Below, one piece after another: positions 32,292-46,100 of a DNA stretch of 64,000 nt (positions are counted from its first letter, which is position 1; every line of letters begins with the position of its first letter). Both the position numbers and the translations under genes were made by a program. Below the pieces are notes generated by a model, which was given only the letters and a program-made list of their open reading frames with translations, was not told the DNA's origin and searched no databases. The stretch is from positions 354,812 through 418,811 of the forward strand of contig JADQAV010000038.1 in assembly GCA_019775845.1 (NCBI GenBank), given 5' to 3'. Origin of the DNA: Myrmaecium sp. VS I D KN 1. Taxonomy: Eukaryota > Ascomycota > Dothideomycetes > Valsariales > Valsariaceae.

Positions 32292-34269
32292 ATGCCGGCC
32301 ATCCTCGACGATCCAACCTCTCCGCCAGTGTACAGGAAGTCCGGCGCACCTCCATACCCGCAGCCTCACGATCCGGTCCCGCCAGAGATTCGGCCGCGTC
32401 ATGTCACTCTCCGCGACCGCACCACCACCGCCACCCTCGTGCCTTTCTCCTCCTTCACTCACGTCCCTCCGCCGCTGCTGAACTACCTGGCCGACCAGCT
32501 GAACAAGGAGATCGAGAAGGGTGACACCTACCCCATGGTCGACACCTTCCCCGTCGACCACTTCGCCAAGTATTGGTTCGCCAACTTCGGCGCCGTCATG
32601 CTCTTGGGCCACTACAACCATCCGGACGAGGTGAGGCAGGTCGAGCGGTCCTACGATGACTGGGCCAAGCAATGCCTTGGCAGCTTCTATATCAAACCCA
32701 ACTACCCGGGCCGGTCCAGCCATGTCTGCAACGGCGGTTTCCTCGTCACCGATGCCGCCCGGAATCGGGGCGTGGGAAGGCTCATGGGGGAAGCCTACCT
32801 GGAATGGGCGCCCAAGCTGGTAAGATCGTTGCACCGCCCACGTATCTGTCCGGCGCCATGCTGAAGCAGCACTCCAGGGCTACACATACTCCGTCTTCAA
32901 TCTCGTGTACGAGACCAACGTCGCGTCCTGTCGGATCTGGGACTCGCTCGGCTTCAAGCGAATTGGCCGGGTCAAGGGATGCGGCAACCTGCGCTCCTAT
33001 CCCGACGAGTACGTGGACGCCATCATTTACGGCCGGGACCTGGGCATGGACGAGGAAATCGTGTCGGAGGAACGGTTCGACAAGATCCGCTACTATCTGA
33101 AGCATGGCACCTATCCGGCCGGGGCGGACCGGGCGGAGAAGAGCCGGCTGCGCAGCGCGGCGACGCACTACAAGCTCCTGCCCGCGGACGGCGACCAGCC
33201 GGAGCGGTTGATGCTCAAGGACAAGGAGGTCATCGGCGACCCGGCGCGGCAGCTAGCCATCGCCAAAGAAGTTCACTCGCGCACCCACGGCGGCATCAAC
33301 AAGACCACTGCCGCCATCGCCGAGAAGTACCACTGGGTGCGGATCAAGGAGACCGTCAGCGCCGCCATCCGCCAATGCCACGAGTGCAGCGAGTCGGCCA
33401 AACAGCCCGGCGCGAGCGCGAGCCGCGACCTCCCCCTACCGGTCGCCAACGATACCGCCGTCCCGCTCTCCGCCCCGGCCCCCGCCAGCTCCTCCACCTC
33501 AACCCACAGCCCATACACCACCAAAGCTGCCGCGACCGCCGCTGCCGTCGCCGCGGCCTCTGCGCTGGGTTCACCATCCACTGCGTCCCCCTCGCAACCG
33601 TCGCAATCACCCCTGTCCTCACCTTCCCTCGCCCACCCTGCATCGCAGCAGCAGCACCACCAGCAACAGCAACAGCACCAGCAACCGCCGCCGCCACCGC
33701 AACAACCGCCGCAAGCCCACCCAGCTCACCACCCCCACCACCAGGACCCGACCCACGACCCTCTCCTCGCCGCCATGCTCCACCAATACAACTACCCCGA
33801 CGTCCACCTCCACCAACAACACCACCACCCCCACCACCTCCCGCCCACCGTCCCCGTCGATCCCCGCCTCATGGAGGGCATCCAACACCAGCTGCATCAC
33901 CACCACCCCGCCGCCGCCGCCGCCGCAGCAGCAGGCATGCACGTCCCAACCGCACCCATGATGACAGCAGCAGCAGCAGCCACCGCCCCTCCCAGCGGCG
34001 GGCACCTCCACCACCACCAACACCCCCATGCCGCCATGCACAACGACGTCATTATGGAAGGCGGCGACGCCCAGTTCGCCCGGCAGCTCATGGCCGCTGC
34101 CGCTGCGTCCGCGTCTGCATCCTCTTCCTCCACTTCTTCTACGAACCCGGTCTCGACCGCGCCCGCGACCTCGACCGGCTCATCCACTGTGGTGACGGCG
34201 GCGGTTATGGGCGCGTTTGTGCCGGATGGACAGGGACAGCAGCAGCAGTCGATGCAGGGGCATGGGCAG

Positions 34270-34319
<50 letters not shown>

Positions 34320-34323
34320 ATGA
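32292..34323 (+). CDS. SPT10: SPT10-like GNAT acetyltransferase with HHCC zinc finger
   Basis: Exons 32292-32819 and 32878-34323 give 657 residues. The N-terminal GNAT domain (about 110-245) has GGFLVTDAARNRGVGRLMGEAY for acetyl-CoA binding and NVASCRIWDSLGFKRIGRVK. It is followed by an HHCC finger (H309, H313, C343, C346) of the kind found in integrase N-termini. The same combination occurs in yeast Spt10, a nuclear protein that binds histone-gene upstream elements. The last 300 residues are low complexity: Gln/His/Pro, poly-Ala, and a terminal Gly-His repeat encoded by tandem GGGCAT hexamers. The conserved part is intact, so this is a host gene. That it controls histone genes here is inference. 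Confidence 0.85.
34260..34319 (+). repeat. Hexamer tandem repeat (GGGCAT) coding Gly-His
   Basis: About nine GGGCAT units at the very end of the SPT10-like coding region. The unit length keeps frame, so copy-number changes alter only tail length. Confidence 0.9.
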
Positions 34324-35622
34324 GCTGTAGACTTCAGCAGGGGCCGTTGAATGGAGGAAACAGGATGTGCGAGGCCATGGCCTTGCGAGTTGATTTTCGT
34401 TTCCGCGCGCGTGCGCAGTTCGATTGGAGATTCATTGTTTCATTTTCATTCCATTCTTTTTCTCGGAGGGGTTTTTGTCCGCTCTTCATTTGAGCATGTC
34501 GGGGGTTTGGTCTGCTTTTATTCTGTGCTAGAGAGAAGAAGAAGAGATATGAAGAGTAGAAGATGAAGAAGAGTAGAGAAGAGAAGGGGGTAGATTGAAG
34601 AAGCAGGCGGGATAGGGGAAGAGATTGGCGCTTTCTTTGTTTGTTTCCTCAGAGGGATGGGGAACGGAGAATGGAGGGGAGAGCGAGGGATTGTGGGATG
34701 CATGATCAAGAGAGTAAAGAGCGATCCTGTCGTCGCGGAATCAACAGCACCTATTCTCTTTCCGTCTATATATATGGAGTGAAGCATGAACGTATGTACA
34801 GTATATACATTATATACACCGCCGCGCCAGCCGACTACCACGCTGTATCTTCGACATCACATGAAAAAGAGAAAGGTAAAAGGGAGAATCGAGCGGATGT
34901 TGTCCCATTCTACTGTATACTCCTTTTCTTTCTCTTTTTCTCTTTCTTATCTTTTCATAGCAAATTGTTGAGTTGCTGGATGGGTTTCGTTCAGGTCCGA
35001 CGCGTGCAGGCATCTAGGCATGCATCCAGAGCCTAAGACATGACGGAAGGCATCAAGGCATCTAGACATCGAGGCATCGAGGCATCGAGGCATCGAGGGA
35101 TGGAGAGGCCGGTGCACCACGCAAGAAAGGATCTGCCGGAAGGATGAGTGGGAGCGACGTCACACGTCACGTTGACGATCTCGTGCGTCTGGAGAGACCT
35201 CTCGACACATGTCTGAACCTGCCAATCTCATGCAGGGTGCGGAACTTCACGCAATGGACAGGACGTTCGCAAGGCAACCCATGGATAAAGCAGATGAACA
35301 ACAAAGAAATTGGAATTGAATCTCTGCAATGAGGCTTCTCAAGAAATCACACACACACAAAACTAGTCGAAACACAGATACTACGTTACAGTTTCCTCAT
35401 GCCCGTAAACAGAAAGGAAAACGCGTACAGGTAACTGAAACAGAGCCGGAATCTCGGAAGACAAAGGAAAATACAGGGGTTATCTGTTGTGTCCATACAC
35501 ATGTCCTCGTCCGTTCATATCATCCCCACACCGGCACGCTCCCCTTCCCTCACAGCTGGACCTGACTGCAGTTCAAGCCCAAGAGCATTGTTCACACTTT
35601 TCCATCACATGGTCTCCCTCGC
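34324..35622. other. Convergent intergenic region SPT10-like / ACO1
   Basis: 1.3 kb with the two 3' flanks, purine-rich near 34535-34620. It holds a CATCGAGG octamer array (separate entry). No gene is recognised. Confidence 0.5.
35046..35100. repeat. CATCGAGG octamer minisatellite
   Basis: Four to five direct copies of GGCATCGA/CATCGAGG, preceded by diverged copies (catcaagg, catctaga) upstream to about 35010. Confidence 0.8.
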
Positions 35623-38201
<2,579 letters not shown>

Positions 38202-39415
38202 GGTGAGATGTGAGGTTGGGGATGTGAAGATGATGTCCTGTCTTCAGCAGAGGAAGCAGCGGGGAGCGAGCAAGTTGCTGTCCGGATGGCGTCGTCAACC
38301 GGCAATGGACGGATTGAACGACCAGTCGCACGTCAATCAGCTCTCACAAGGCTGAGGGGCGATGGGATTGGAGATGGAAGGGGGAAGGGAGGAAGAAGGA
38401 GAAGAAGTAGAGTGGAGTGGAGAGGTGAGGGAGGGAAACAGGAAGAAGAAGAAGAAGAAGAAACGTCAGAAAGGGCTTTGAGGTTGGCGATAGCTAGAAT
38501 GCATAAGCGGGCGCTCTGATTGGCCCGCTTGGAGCGAGGGGTGTTTGTTCCTCGGGTTTGCAGCCGCTTATGTATTCCCGTCGTCCGCAACCCGCATTTC
38601 ACGTGCGGTATTTTTTCCTGGGGGGGGTTTGGGCCTTGGGGGACCGCCTTTCCCTCGGCGCCTGGGGCATCGGCCGGCCGGCTTGGCCTATCGTGCCTGT
38701 CTGGACGGCTCGGATTTGCCTGAAGTTGCCTGGGAGTGGCCGCCCTCGCCTGGGCCTAAGAAATCTCTGCGCCGTCTGCAGGTCAAAACAGCCCCAGCTG
38801 CCCCGTTGCCCGCACCGCCCGCTGCCCCGTGCCCGCTTTCCCAGACGCTGCACATCCACTCCATTTCCCCCCTCTAACCCCGAATAATGAGCCCCCCCAC
38901 AGCACCGCCCGTGTCCGCACTGGCACTGGCACGTCAGCAACTTTTTTGCTTTGGATTATGTACATTGTTACCATGTATTACATTGGTTTCGTCGTTAGAT
39001 TCTCTTGAACAGTACGCGGATGTCCTTCGGTGCGGGATACCGACCGGCAATTCGCACGTATCACGGATCTTGCACGCACGACGCTGGACCCGGACCGCCG
39101 AAAAACCCATTTGACTAAAATATTTCAGCAGCTCCTGTTCTTCCCTTATCTCCACCCCAGCACTGTGTTTCTCTGGCCCTTTTTTTCTTTCTTTCCCTCC
39201 CTTCTTCTCTCTTCTGTTGGTTGGGTTGGCGTCTGCTTGTTCGCCCAGGTTGTGCCTTGCTCCCGCCAAATCCAGTTTCACTCCGCACTGGATCCTTCCG
39301 CACCTTTGACGTCAGTCGCGCCCGGCATCGAAGATCTACCCACCACCCACCCACCCCTCACCCATTCACATCGCTCCCGATTACTCCTCCGCCTTCTCGC
39401 ACCCTCCCTGCCATC
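38202..39415. other. Divergent intergenic region ACO1 / BUD20
   Basis: 1.2 kb between two opposite start codons. A CCAATCA sequence lies about 320 bp upstream of ACO1 (separate entry). The stretch from about 38590 to 38880 is GC-rich and pyrimidine-rich. No gene is recognised. Confidence 0.5.
38517..38523 (-). promoter_or_regulatory. Candidate CCAAT box upstream of ACO1
   Basis: On the minus strand this reads CCAATCA, the preferred core of the fungal CCAAT-binding (HAP) complex, which regulates iron-sulphur and TCA genes including aconitase in several fungi. The match is short, so function is inferred. Confidence 0.4.
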
Positions 39416-39874
39416 ATGCCGGCCATCCGGGGTCAGGACTCCAAGAAGAAGACCAGGCGCTACACCCGCGATCTGGACCAGATCCACGCCGACCTGCACT
39501 CCTCGCGACACCTCGAGCAGTACAAGGACACCAAGGCGGTCGAGGACCTGCCCGGGCTGGGACAGTGGTACTGCGTGGAATGCGCCAAGTGGTTCGAGAG
39601 CGAAACCAACTACACCCGGCATCAGAAGGGCAAGAACCACAAGCGGAGGTACGAAGAACATTATGCTACGGTGCCCATGGCGGGACGGCGTCGTAGTTTC
39701 CCTCAAAGGATATTCAGATGTTGACAAGACCACTCGTGCGCGCGCAGAGTCAAGGCATTGAAGGATGAACCCTACACTCAGAAGGAGGCAGAGGCGGCCG
39801 TAGGCCTCACCACCGACAACGGCAAACGCTCCAACACCAGCACCGCCATGGAGCAGGACATGGCGATGGCCTGA
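39416..39874 (+). CDS. BUD20: C2H2 zinc-finger pre-60S export factor Bud20
   Basis: Small ribosome-biogenesis protein (human ZNF593) that joins pre-60S particles in the nucleus and helps their export. Exons 39416-39648 and 39748-39874 give 119 residues. The basic N-terminus (KKKTRRYTRDLDQIHADL) is characteristic. A single U1-type finger has C53, C56, H69 and H75 (YCVECAKWFESETNYTRH), followed by KNHKRR. The C-terminal part includes KDEPYTQKEAEAAVG. The last conserved Arg-Val after the finger is split by a 99-nt intron, and ignoring it yields a false longer frame. Confidence 0.92.
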
Positions 39875-41361
39875 AGAACGCTCCTCGCACACCCACACGA
39901 TCTTACGAAGAGATATGCAACACACAAGAAGCGCAGCTCCGCCTCGCACGAGGCAACAATCTGAACGCACAGACAAGCGAAGAATTCGAGACAGAGAAGG
40001 CAAACTCTCCGCCGTCCTCGCACAGTGGGATAGTAGCACAAATTCGCGAAGATGACGGGTTACCACCGTTCTTTTTTGCCTCTCATTTACGAACGGCTTC
40101 TTCAATCAAATTTTCTGGGCTGGTTAGAGAAGGGGAATATCAAAAAGGAAGTTCAAAGGGCGAAAGGGTCTCCGAAAGAAAAAAGTTTCACCATGTTGGA
40201 TTTTTCTCCATTCTATACACAGGTAAATCCTACCTACTAGTAGCTTATCAATGATACCCGGGCGTTTTCCCCTCCTCCCCCGCCGCGTGCGCGTGCGCGG
40301 CGCGCCGCCTCACCAAGGGCCCCGAGGGGGGGGGGGTCTTTGCTTCGGACGAGCCTCGGGAATTACATGTCCTTTTGCTGCTGCTGCTGCTGCTGCGACG
40401 TTGGGTTACCATTGTGGACTGTGTGAACATGGAAGTGCGTGCCCGGCCAGCCAGCCAGCCAGCCAAGCGAGCGCGGGAAGGATGCTGGACCGTTCGTTGA
40501 TGGGATGGGGTATGCTCTCTCTCTCTGCCTGTGGCTACGTGTTGACATTCTGATCCCATCCTGCATGCCTCCAACGACGGCGATACGCAATATATAGACA
40601 CTCGCTCGTCAATGGGATGGATGATGGGGGTGTGACACAGCGTCTCTGTCTTGCACCATAACGGACGCTGGAACATTCCTTCAGTTCTTTTCTTGTATCT
40701 TTTGCCCTTCGTAACAGGCAAACCGGAATACCTACCACGCAGAAGAAGAAAAGGCAAAGATCCCGAAGCCTCCTGAGGTCTTTCGTCAGCGAACGGGGGA
40801 TTTTCCGCTTATTTTGCTGCGACGTCCATTGGGAGGGTAGGAGAAAATAAGGTGGAGTAAGTTCAATATGCGACAATATCATTGGCCTCTCCTCCTCAGG
40901 AAAGTGAATGGCGGTTGGTTAGCTCCGACCCTGAGGGAAAGTAGGCTGTCGTGGTAGCCTCAGGCAACAAACCACTTCATCCCAGATCCCGTGCGTAGGC
41001 GACAGTGTTGATGGGTGCCTGATTGGCGCCTAGGGTATGCCTACGCTCTGCCCAGCACATCCAACCTCCAACGTCTTTGCCTGCCTGAACGGCTGCGATA
41101 TACATATAAACCGCCTATCCGGATCCCTTATCCGTCCTTCTCAAGAGCAGAATAGAAGAGAAGTACTTCGACATCCTGGGGTTCTTAATCTTTCCAACGA
41201 GAAAACACCTGGTATTTGATTTGACCCAAAAAAACCTGGGTGATTCATTTCGTCGGATTGGAGAGAGAGCCTCTGGGTTTCACTGTGTCTAACCCAACGA
41301 CATATCTACCAACCCACTTACCTACCTCTCTACCTTCATACGACATCACAACCACCCCACG
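39875..41361. other. Intergenic region BUD20 to MOG1
   Basis: 1.5 kb between tandem genes. It contains GCT/CAG and CCAG short repeats (40378-40398, 40443-40462) and a G-rich run at 40327-40336. No gene is recognised. Confidence 0.5.
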
Positions 41362-42295
41362 ATGGCCTCCGAAACTTCCCCGGAGTTCGAGTTCGTCAAC
41401 ACCCCTCTGTACGGCGGCGCCATCACCGTCGATCTCCCAAGCACGTACGGGGATGTGAGGTGAGTTTCACTCCAGGTCAAGAAGAAAAAAGAAAAGAAAG
41501 AAAAGAAAAAGAAAAGACAAAGCATCACTATCATCACCATCCCACCTTCCCTCCAAAACCCCCCTCCATCAAAGCAAGAAAAAAAAAAAAAAAAACACCC
41601 CCAGCTAACCTCCCCCTCCGCCCCCAGTCAAATCCGCCAAGTCCCCGACCACCAAGAAATCTACTTCGACCGGGCCGGATACAGCAGCATCATCATCGAG
41701 ATCACCGAGCGGGTCGACCGGCACCTCGCGCCCACCGACGCCGACGCCCTGCGCTACCACTTCGACGACCTCATCGACGCGCCCGGGGGCACCTCCGTCC
41801 GCGCGGCGGGCGGCGAGGAAACGCTGCTCTACCGCCCCGCCTCCGCGCGGCTGGCTCGAATGCCGTACGTTCCTCTTCCTTTTCCCCCGCACCCCCAGAA
41901 CTAACTAACTAACCCTCGACACACTCGGCAGGCAAACACCAACCCTCACCCTCATCTCCCTGCGTCAACCTCTCCCCTCCCCCTCCAGCCCCAACGACCC
42001 CACCGACCCCAACCAACCAGACCTCATCTTCATCCTCCTCACCCTCATCCGGCTCGACGACCCGGCCGTTCACGCCGACGCCGACGTCCTGCTCACCGTC
42101 AACGTGCCCCTGCTGCCGGGCGCCTACGACCCGTCGGCCATCGATCTCGAGCGCGCGCGGTACGGCCCCGCGGTCGAGCGCGCGCTGGTCCTGCGCGATC
42201 GGCTGTTGGCCACGTTTGAGGTGCGGGATTGGGGGTTGTTTGGTGGCGGGGGTGGGGATGGTGGGGAGGAGGAGGAGGAGGAGGAGGAGGAGTGA
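41362..42295 (+). CDS. MOG1: Ran-binding nuclear transport factor Mog1
   Basis: Mog1 binds Ran and promotes nucleotide release, supporting nuclear protein import. Exons 41362-41459, 41628-41864 and 41932-42295 give 232 residues. The conserved start is PLYGGAITVDLPSTYGDVS followed by QIRQVPDHQEIYFD, then IIIEITERV. A later block (LIFILLTLIRLDDPAVHADA) matches the family strand before the C-terminal helix. The protein ends in a Gly-rich then poly-Glu tail encoded by a GGA microsatellite, which is unlikely to be part of the fold. The 168-nt first intron contains a poly-A run. Confidence 0.9.
42267..42292 (+). repeat. GGA microsatellite coding a poly-Glu tail
   Basis: About nine GAG/GGA triplets directly before the MOG1 stop codon; expansion would only lengthen the acidic tail. 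Confidence 0.85.
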
Positions 42296-43129
42296 AGAGT
42301 GTGGGGGATTTTTTTTTCTTCTTTGTGGATGTGCGAAAGCGGAAGAGGGATTGTGGTGGGATGGGTTGGCATAGGCTATGGGAAAAGGAGGATAGCAGAT
42401 TCGAAGACCGGAACGGGCGGGGAAGACCCACGACAGGAAAAAAGAAACGAAGAGATGAGCAGAGAAGAAAGGTATACCATATCCATTCACCCTGACATTC
42501 GCAAGAGCACTCAACACGCGCCATGTTCACCACCACATAACGTTGGGATCCGACGTGAAGAGCAGGAGAAAGAAAAGGAAAGGAAAAAGGAGAACGAGGG
42601 AGACTTCCTGTTCCATTACGAAAACCAACATCATATGTCTTTTTCTCTCAAATACATACGTACATACATACATATATATGACACCCGACAAAAAAAAAGG
42701 GTTGGGGGAAAAGGTGAGGCAGCGTGCCAAAAGAAAGGAAGAAGAGGTGGGGGGAAATAAGGAAGGTGAGAAGAAGAAGAGAGAAGAATACAAAAGGTAA
42801 GGTTATGACATCGCATCGCATGCCAACGATTTTTGCTGAAAGAAAACAAAGGCGTTCCCAGCGAAGAAGAAGAGCATGCGGTATTCCGATACTCATGGTT
42901 GATTAGAACATCCCTCCCTCTCCTCCCTCTCCTTCTCCTCCAACAAGAGACAAGCTCAAGCATCTCATCTAATGAGCAGAAAATCGAAAGATATGGACCA
43001 AGCGAGCGACGGCGCAAGGAAATGAGCGTTTCTCCAGAGAAGAAGAAGAAAGACGAAGGAGAAGGAAGGAGAAGGCATGGATGGGTGAGTAGGTAGGCCT
43101 TGCAGCCGTTAAGGACAGTAACTCCCCGT
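42296..43129. other. Convergent intergenic region MOG1 / LPGT-repeat gene
   Basis: 834 bp, strongly purine-rich on the plus strand, with a TACA microsatellite near 42657-42677. No gene is recognised. Confidence 0.5.
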
Positions 43130-46100
43130 TCACTGCCGACGATGGTACTAAGTCCAGGTTAGCATAGGCTCCGACAAATGATCTAACGAATCTGTTCGAT
43201 GACCTACCCTCAACTTCGGGTGCTCGGACGACCCTTCCTTGCCGCCCTTGTGCTCCTTGCGGTCGTGCTCCTTGTCTTTCGTGAGGAAAGAGAACCAGCC
43301 GCTCTCGTGACCCTTGCGTTGCTCGCCCTGGTGGCCTTCCTTGCCGTTTTGGGTATCGTGATGGTTATCCTGGTTCTTGCTCGTGCCGGTGCCCGCGCCC
43401 GACTGACCGTATCCACCATAGCCGCCATAGGAGCCTCCACCGTAGGTTGGGTAGGAGTAACCAGCAGAGACGGTGGACGAGGTCGTGTGAGTGGAGAAGG
43501 TGGACGGAACGGCACCCGTCGTCGTCCCAGGCAGCTCGGACCCGGTGCTCTTCGTACTGGTCGGGGGAAGGAGGTACAGGGTGCTCGCGCTGCCGCCAGT
43601 GGTGCCCGGTAGGTCAGACGCGCTGCTACCAGTGGCGGTGCCTGGCAGATCAGACGCACTGCTACCAGTGGTCGTGCCCGGCAAATCCGACGCGCTGCTA
43701 CCGATGCTCGAGGTCAGGACCGCGGAAGCGCTCTCGGTGGCACTTCCAGGGAGCGTGGAGGTGCCGCTCGCCGTGCTCACGGGAGGAGTGTAAGGACCGT
43801 ACGGCTGGGGCGTGTATGCCGGAGCGGAGAACGAGGCCGTTCCAGGCAACTCCGAATTCGACACCGGAGTCGACACAGGCGTGGAGCTGCTGGAGTGGGA
43901 GGTAGGGACGGAGCCGCTCGATGACGTGCCGGGAAGTTCGGACGACGCACTCGGTGAAGCGGAGGAAGTAGAGCGATGCCCAGTGGTGGCGGGCGTGAAA
44001 ACGGGCGCGGAAGATGCGCTCGCAAGGTGAGAAGACGCGCTATGAACAGGGGAAGAGTAAGAGCTGGCGAGGCTGGAGACCGACGCAGAGGATGCCGTGC
44101 CTGGGAGCTCGAAGGATGAGCTGGGGGTGGCTACTGGAACGGAGGAGCCGCCTTGGCTGGTGACCGGGGCCGAGGAGGCACTCGGGGTCAGGACAGGCAC
44201 CGAACTATTCAGACCACCACTTGGCATTGATGACAAAGCGGAAGCGGTAGTGCCAGGAAGATCAGACACCGAGCTCGGCGTTGCAGAGCTCAGCACCGAT
44301 GAAGTCTCAGGCAGCTCGGAAGAAGAGGACCCAGTCGCAGTGGGAACGGGGACCGAGCCGTTGCCACTTGGCGTAGCGTATCCGGAGGAGTAGAGTGAAC
44401 TCGTACCTGGAAGTTCTGAAGAAGAGGAGCCCGTCGGCGTGAGTACAGGAACAGAGCCGGTCGGAGTGGAAACAGGGGCAGAGCCGGTCGGAGTAGAAAC
44501 AGGGACAGAGCCGTTGCCACTCGGCGTAGAGGATCCAGAAGAATAAACTGAACGCGTGCCTGGAAGCTCAGAAGAAGAGAAGCCCGTCGGAGTCTGAACA
44601 GGAACCGAGCTGTTACCGCTTGGCGTAGGGGACCCAGAAGAGTTCATCGAACTCGTACCTGGAAGTTCTGAAGAAGAGGAGCCCGTCGGCGTGAGTACAG
44701 GAACAGAGCCGGTCGAAGTGGAAACAGGAACAGAGCCGGTCGAAGTGGAAACAGGGGCAGAGCCGGTCGGAGTGTTAACAGGAACGGAAGTGTTACCGCT
44801 TGGCGTAGGGGATCCAGAAGAGTTCATCGAACTCGTTCCTGGAAGCTCGGAAGAAGGGGAGCCGGTGGGAGTGAGAACAGGAACAGAGCCATTACCGTTG
44901 GGCGTAGGCTGCCCGGAGGAGTAAACCGAACTCGTGCCTGGAAGCTCCTCAGAGCTTGAAACGCTAGTGATCGGCGCAGAGGCGGACGATGCAGGGGAGG
45001 AGGACGTTGGAGTAGACAAGTCAACCGTCGACGAACCGTTGGCGCTGAGACTGGGCGTGAAGGAGGCACTGCCGGAGCTGGGCGTCGGTATCCCACGCGA
45101 GGGCGAGTACAGCGACGTCATCGACGGAGTCACATCGGGAAGGCTGCTGGCGTTGCTACCGCTGGACGGGCTGGCGGTACCAGTCGGGGTCGTGGGCGGA
45201 TAGGTGTAGTTGCCTGAAGACGTCGCGGGGACGCCGGAAGATGTTCCAGGAAGCTCGCTACCGCTGGAGCCAGAAGAGCTGGGGATGCTGCTCCCACTTG
45301 CATGTCCGCTCGAGACGGGGAGGGAATAGTTGTATGAGGTGGTGCCCGGAAGCTCGCTGTTGCTGTTGCCGGTGGACAGAGGAGCGGTCCCAGTGGACGA
45401 GGGAGCATGAGTGACGTGCGAAGGGTAAAGGTATCCCGAGGACGTCTTCGGCACAACAGACGTACCAGGCAACTCGGAAGAAGAGTTGCCGGATGAGCCG
45501 CTGCTGGTAGGCACTGGGCTACCGCTGAAGCCGGTCCCAGAAGGCACAGACGAGTAGCTCGATGTGGTTGTCCCAGGGAGATAGCTCTCGCTGCTGCCGC
45601 TGGACACGGGGACAGTACCATTGGAAGTGGCGACAGGAATGCTGGACTCTCCGGAAGAGCAGGACGTAGACGCCGTGTACGGGTGCCACCAGTTTGAGCG
45701 GGCGCTGCTCCCCGTGCTTCCAGGCAAGTTCGAGCCGATCGACGCCGTGCCGTTCCAGAACGTCTCGGAAGCAGTTGCGGGAAGGCTATAGCTCGAGGAC
45801 AAGCCAGTTCCGGTAACACTGGCTGGGATCACAGAGGTCATGGTGATGGGCACAGTGACAATGTCGGTCACGGTAGTGTTGACGACGGAAGACCAGGTCC
45901 CAGAAGAAGTCGGAATAGGAATTACAGAAGTCATCGTCACAGGAACGACAAGGGTATCAGTGACTGTGGTGTTAGCAACGGACGAGGACGAGTTGGATGG
46001 GGCCGCCGTGGGGAGCGAGACAATGCCGGTCGTGGTACCAGGCAATTCAGAGCCGCTGGGTCCCGGGGTACCCGAAGTAGCGTTGATCACAGAAGAGGTG

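Noticed and set aside
33270-33390. HHCC finger as a fragment of a retroelement integrase
   Set aside because: It is in frame inside an intact host gene with a GNAT domain, the known Spt10 arrangement; no element parts flank it.
32979-34493. 504-codon alternative frame over the SPT10-like gene
   Set aside because: Arg/Pro-rich shadow caused by GC-rich low-complexity DNA.
35046-35100. Octamer array as a CRISPR array
   Set aside because: Units are contiguous 8-mers without spacers in a eukaryotic genome.
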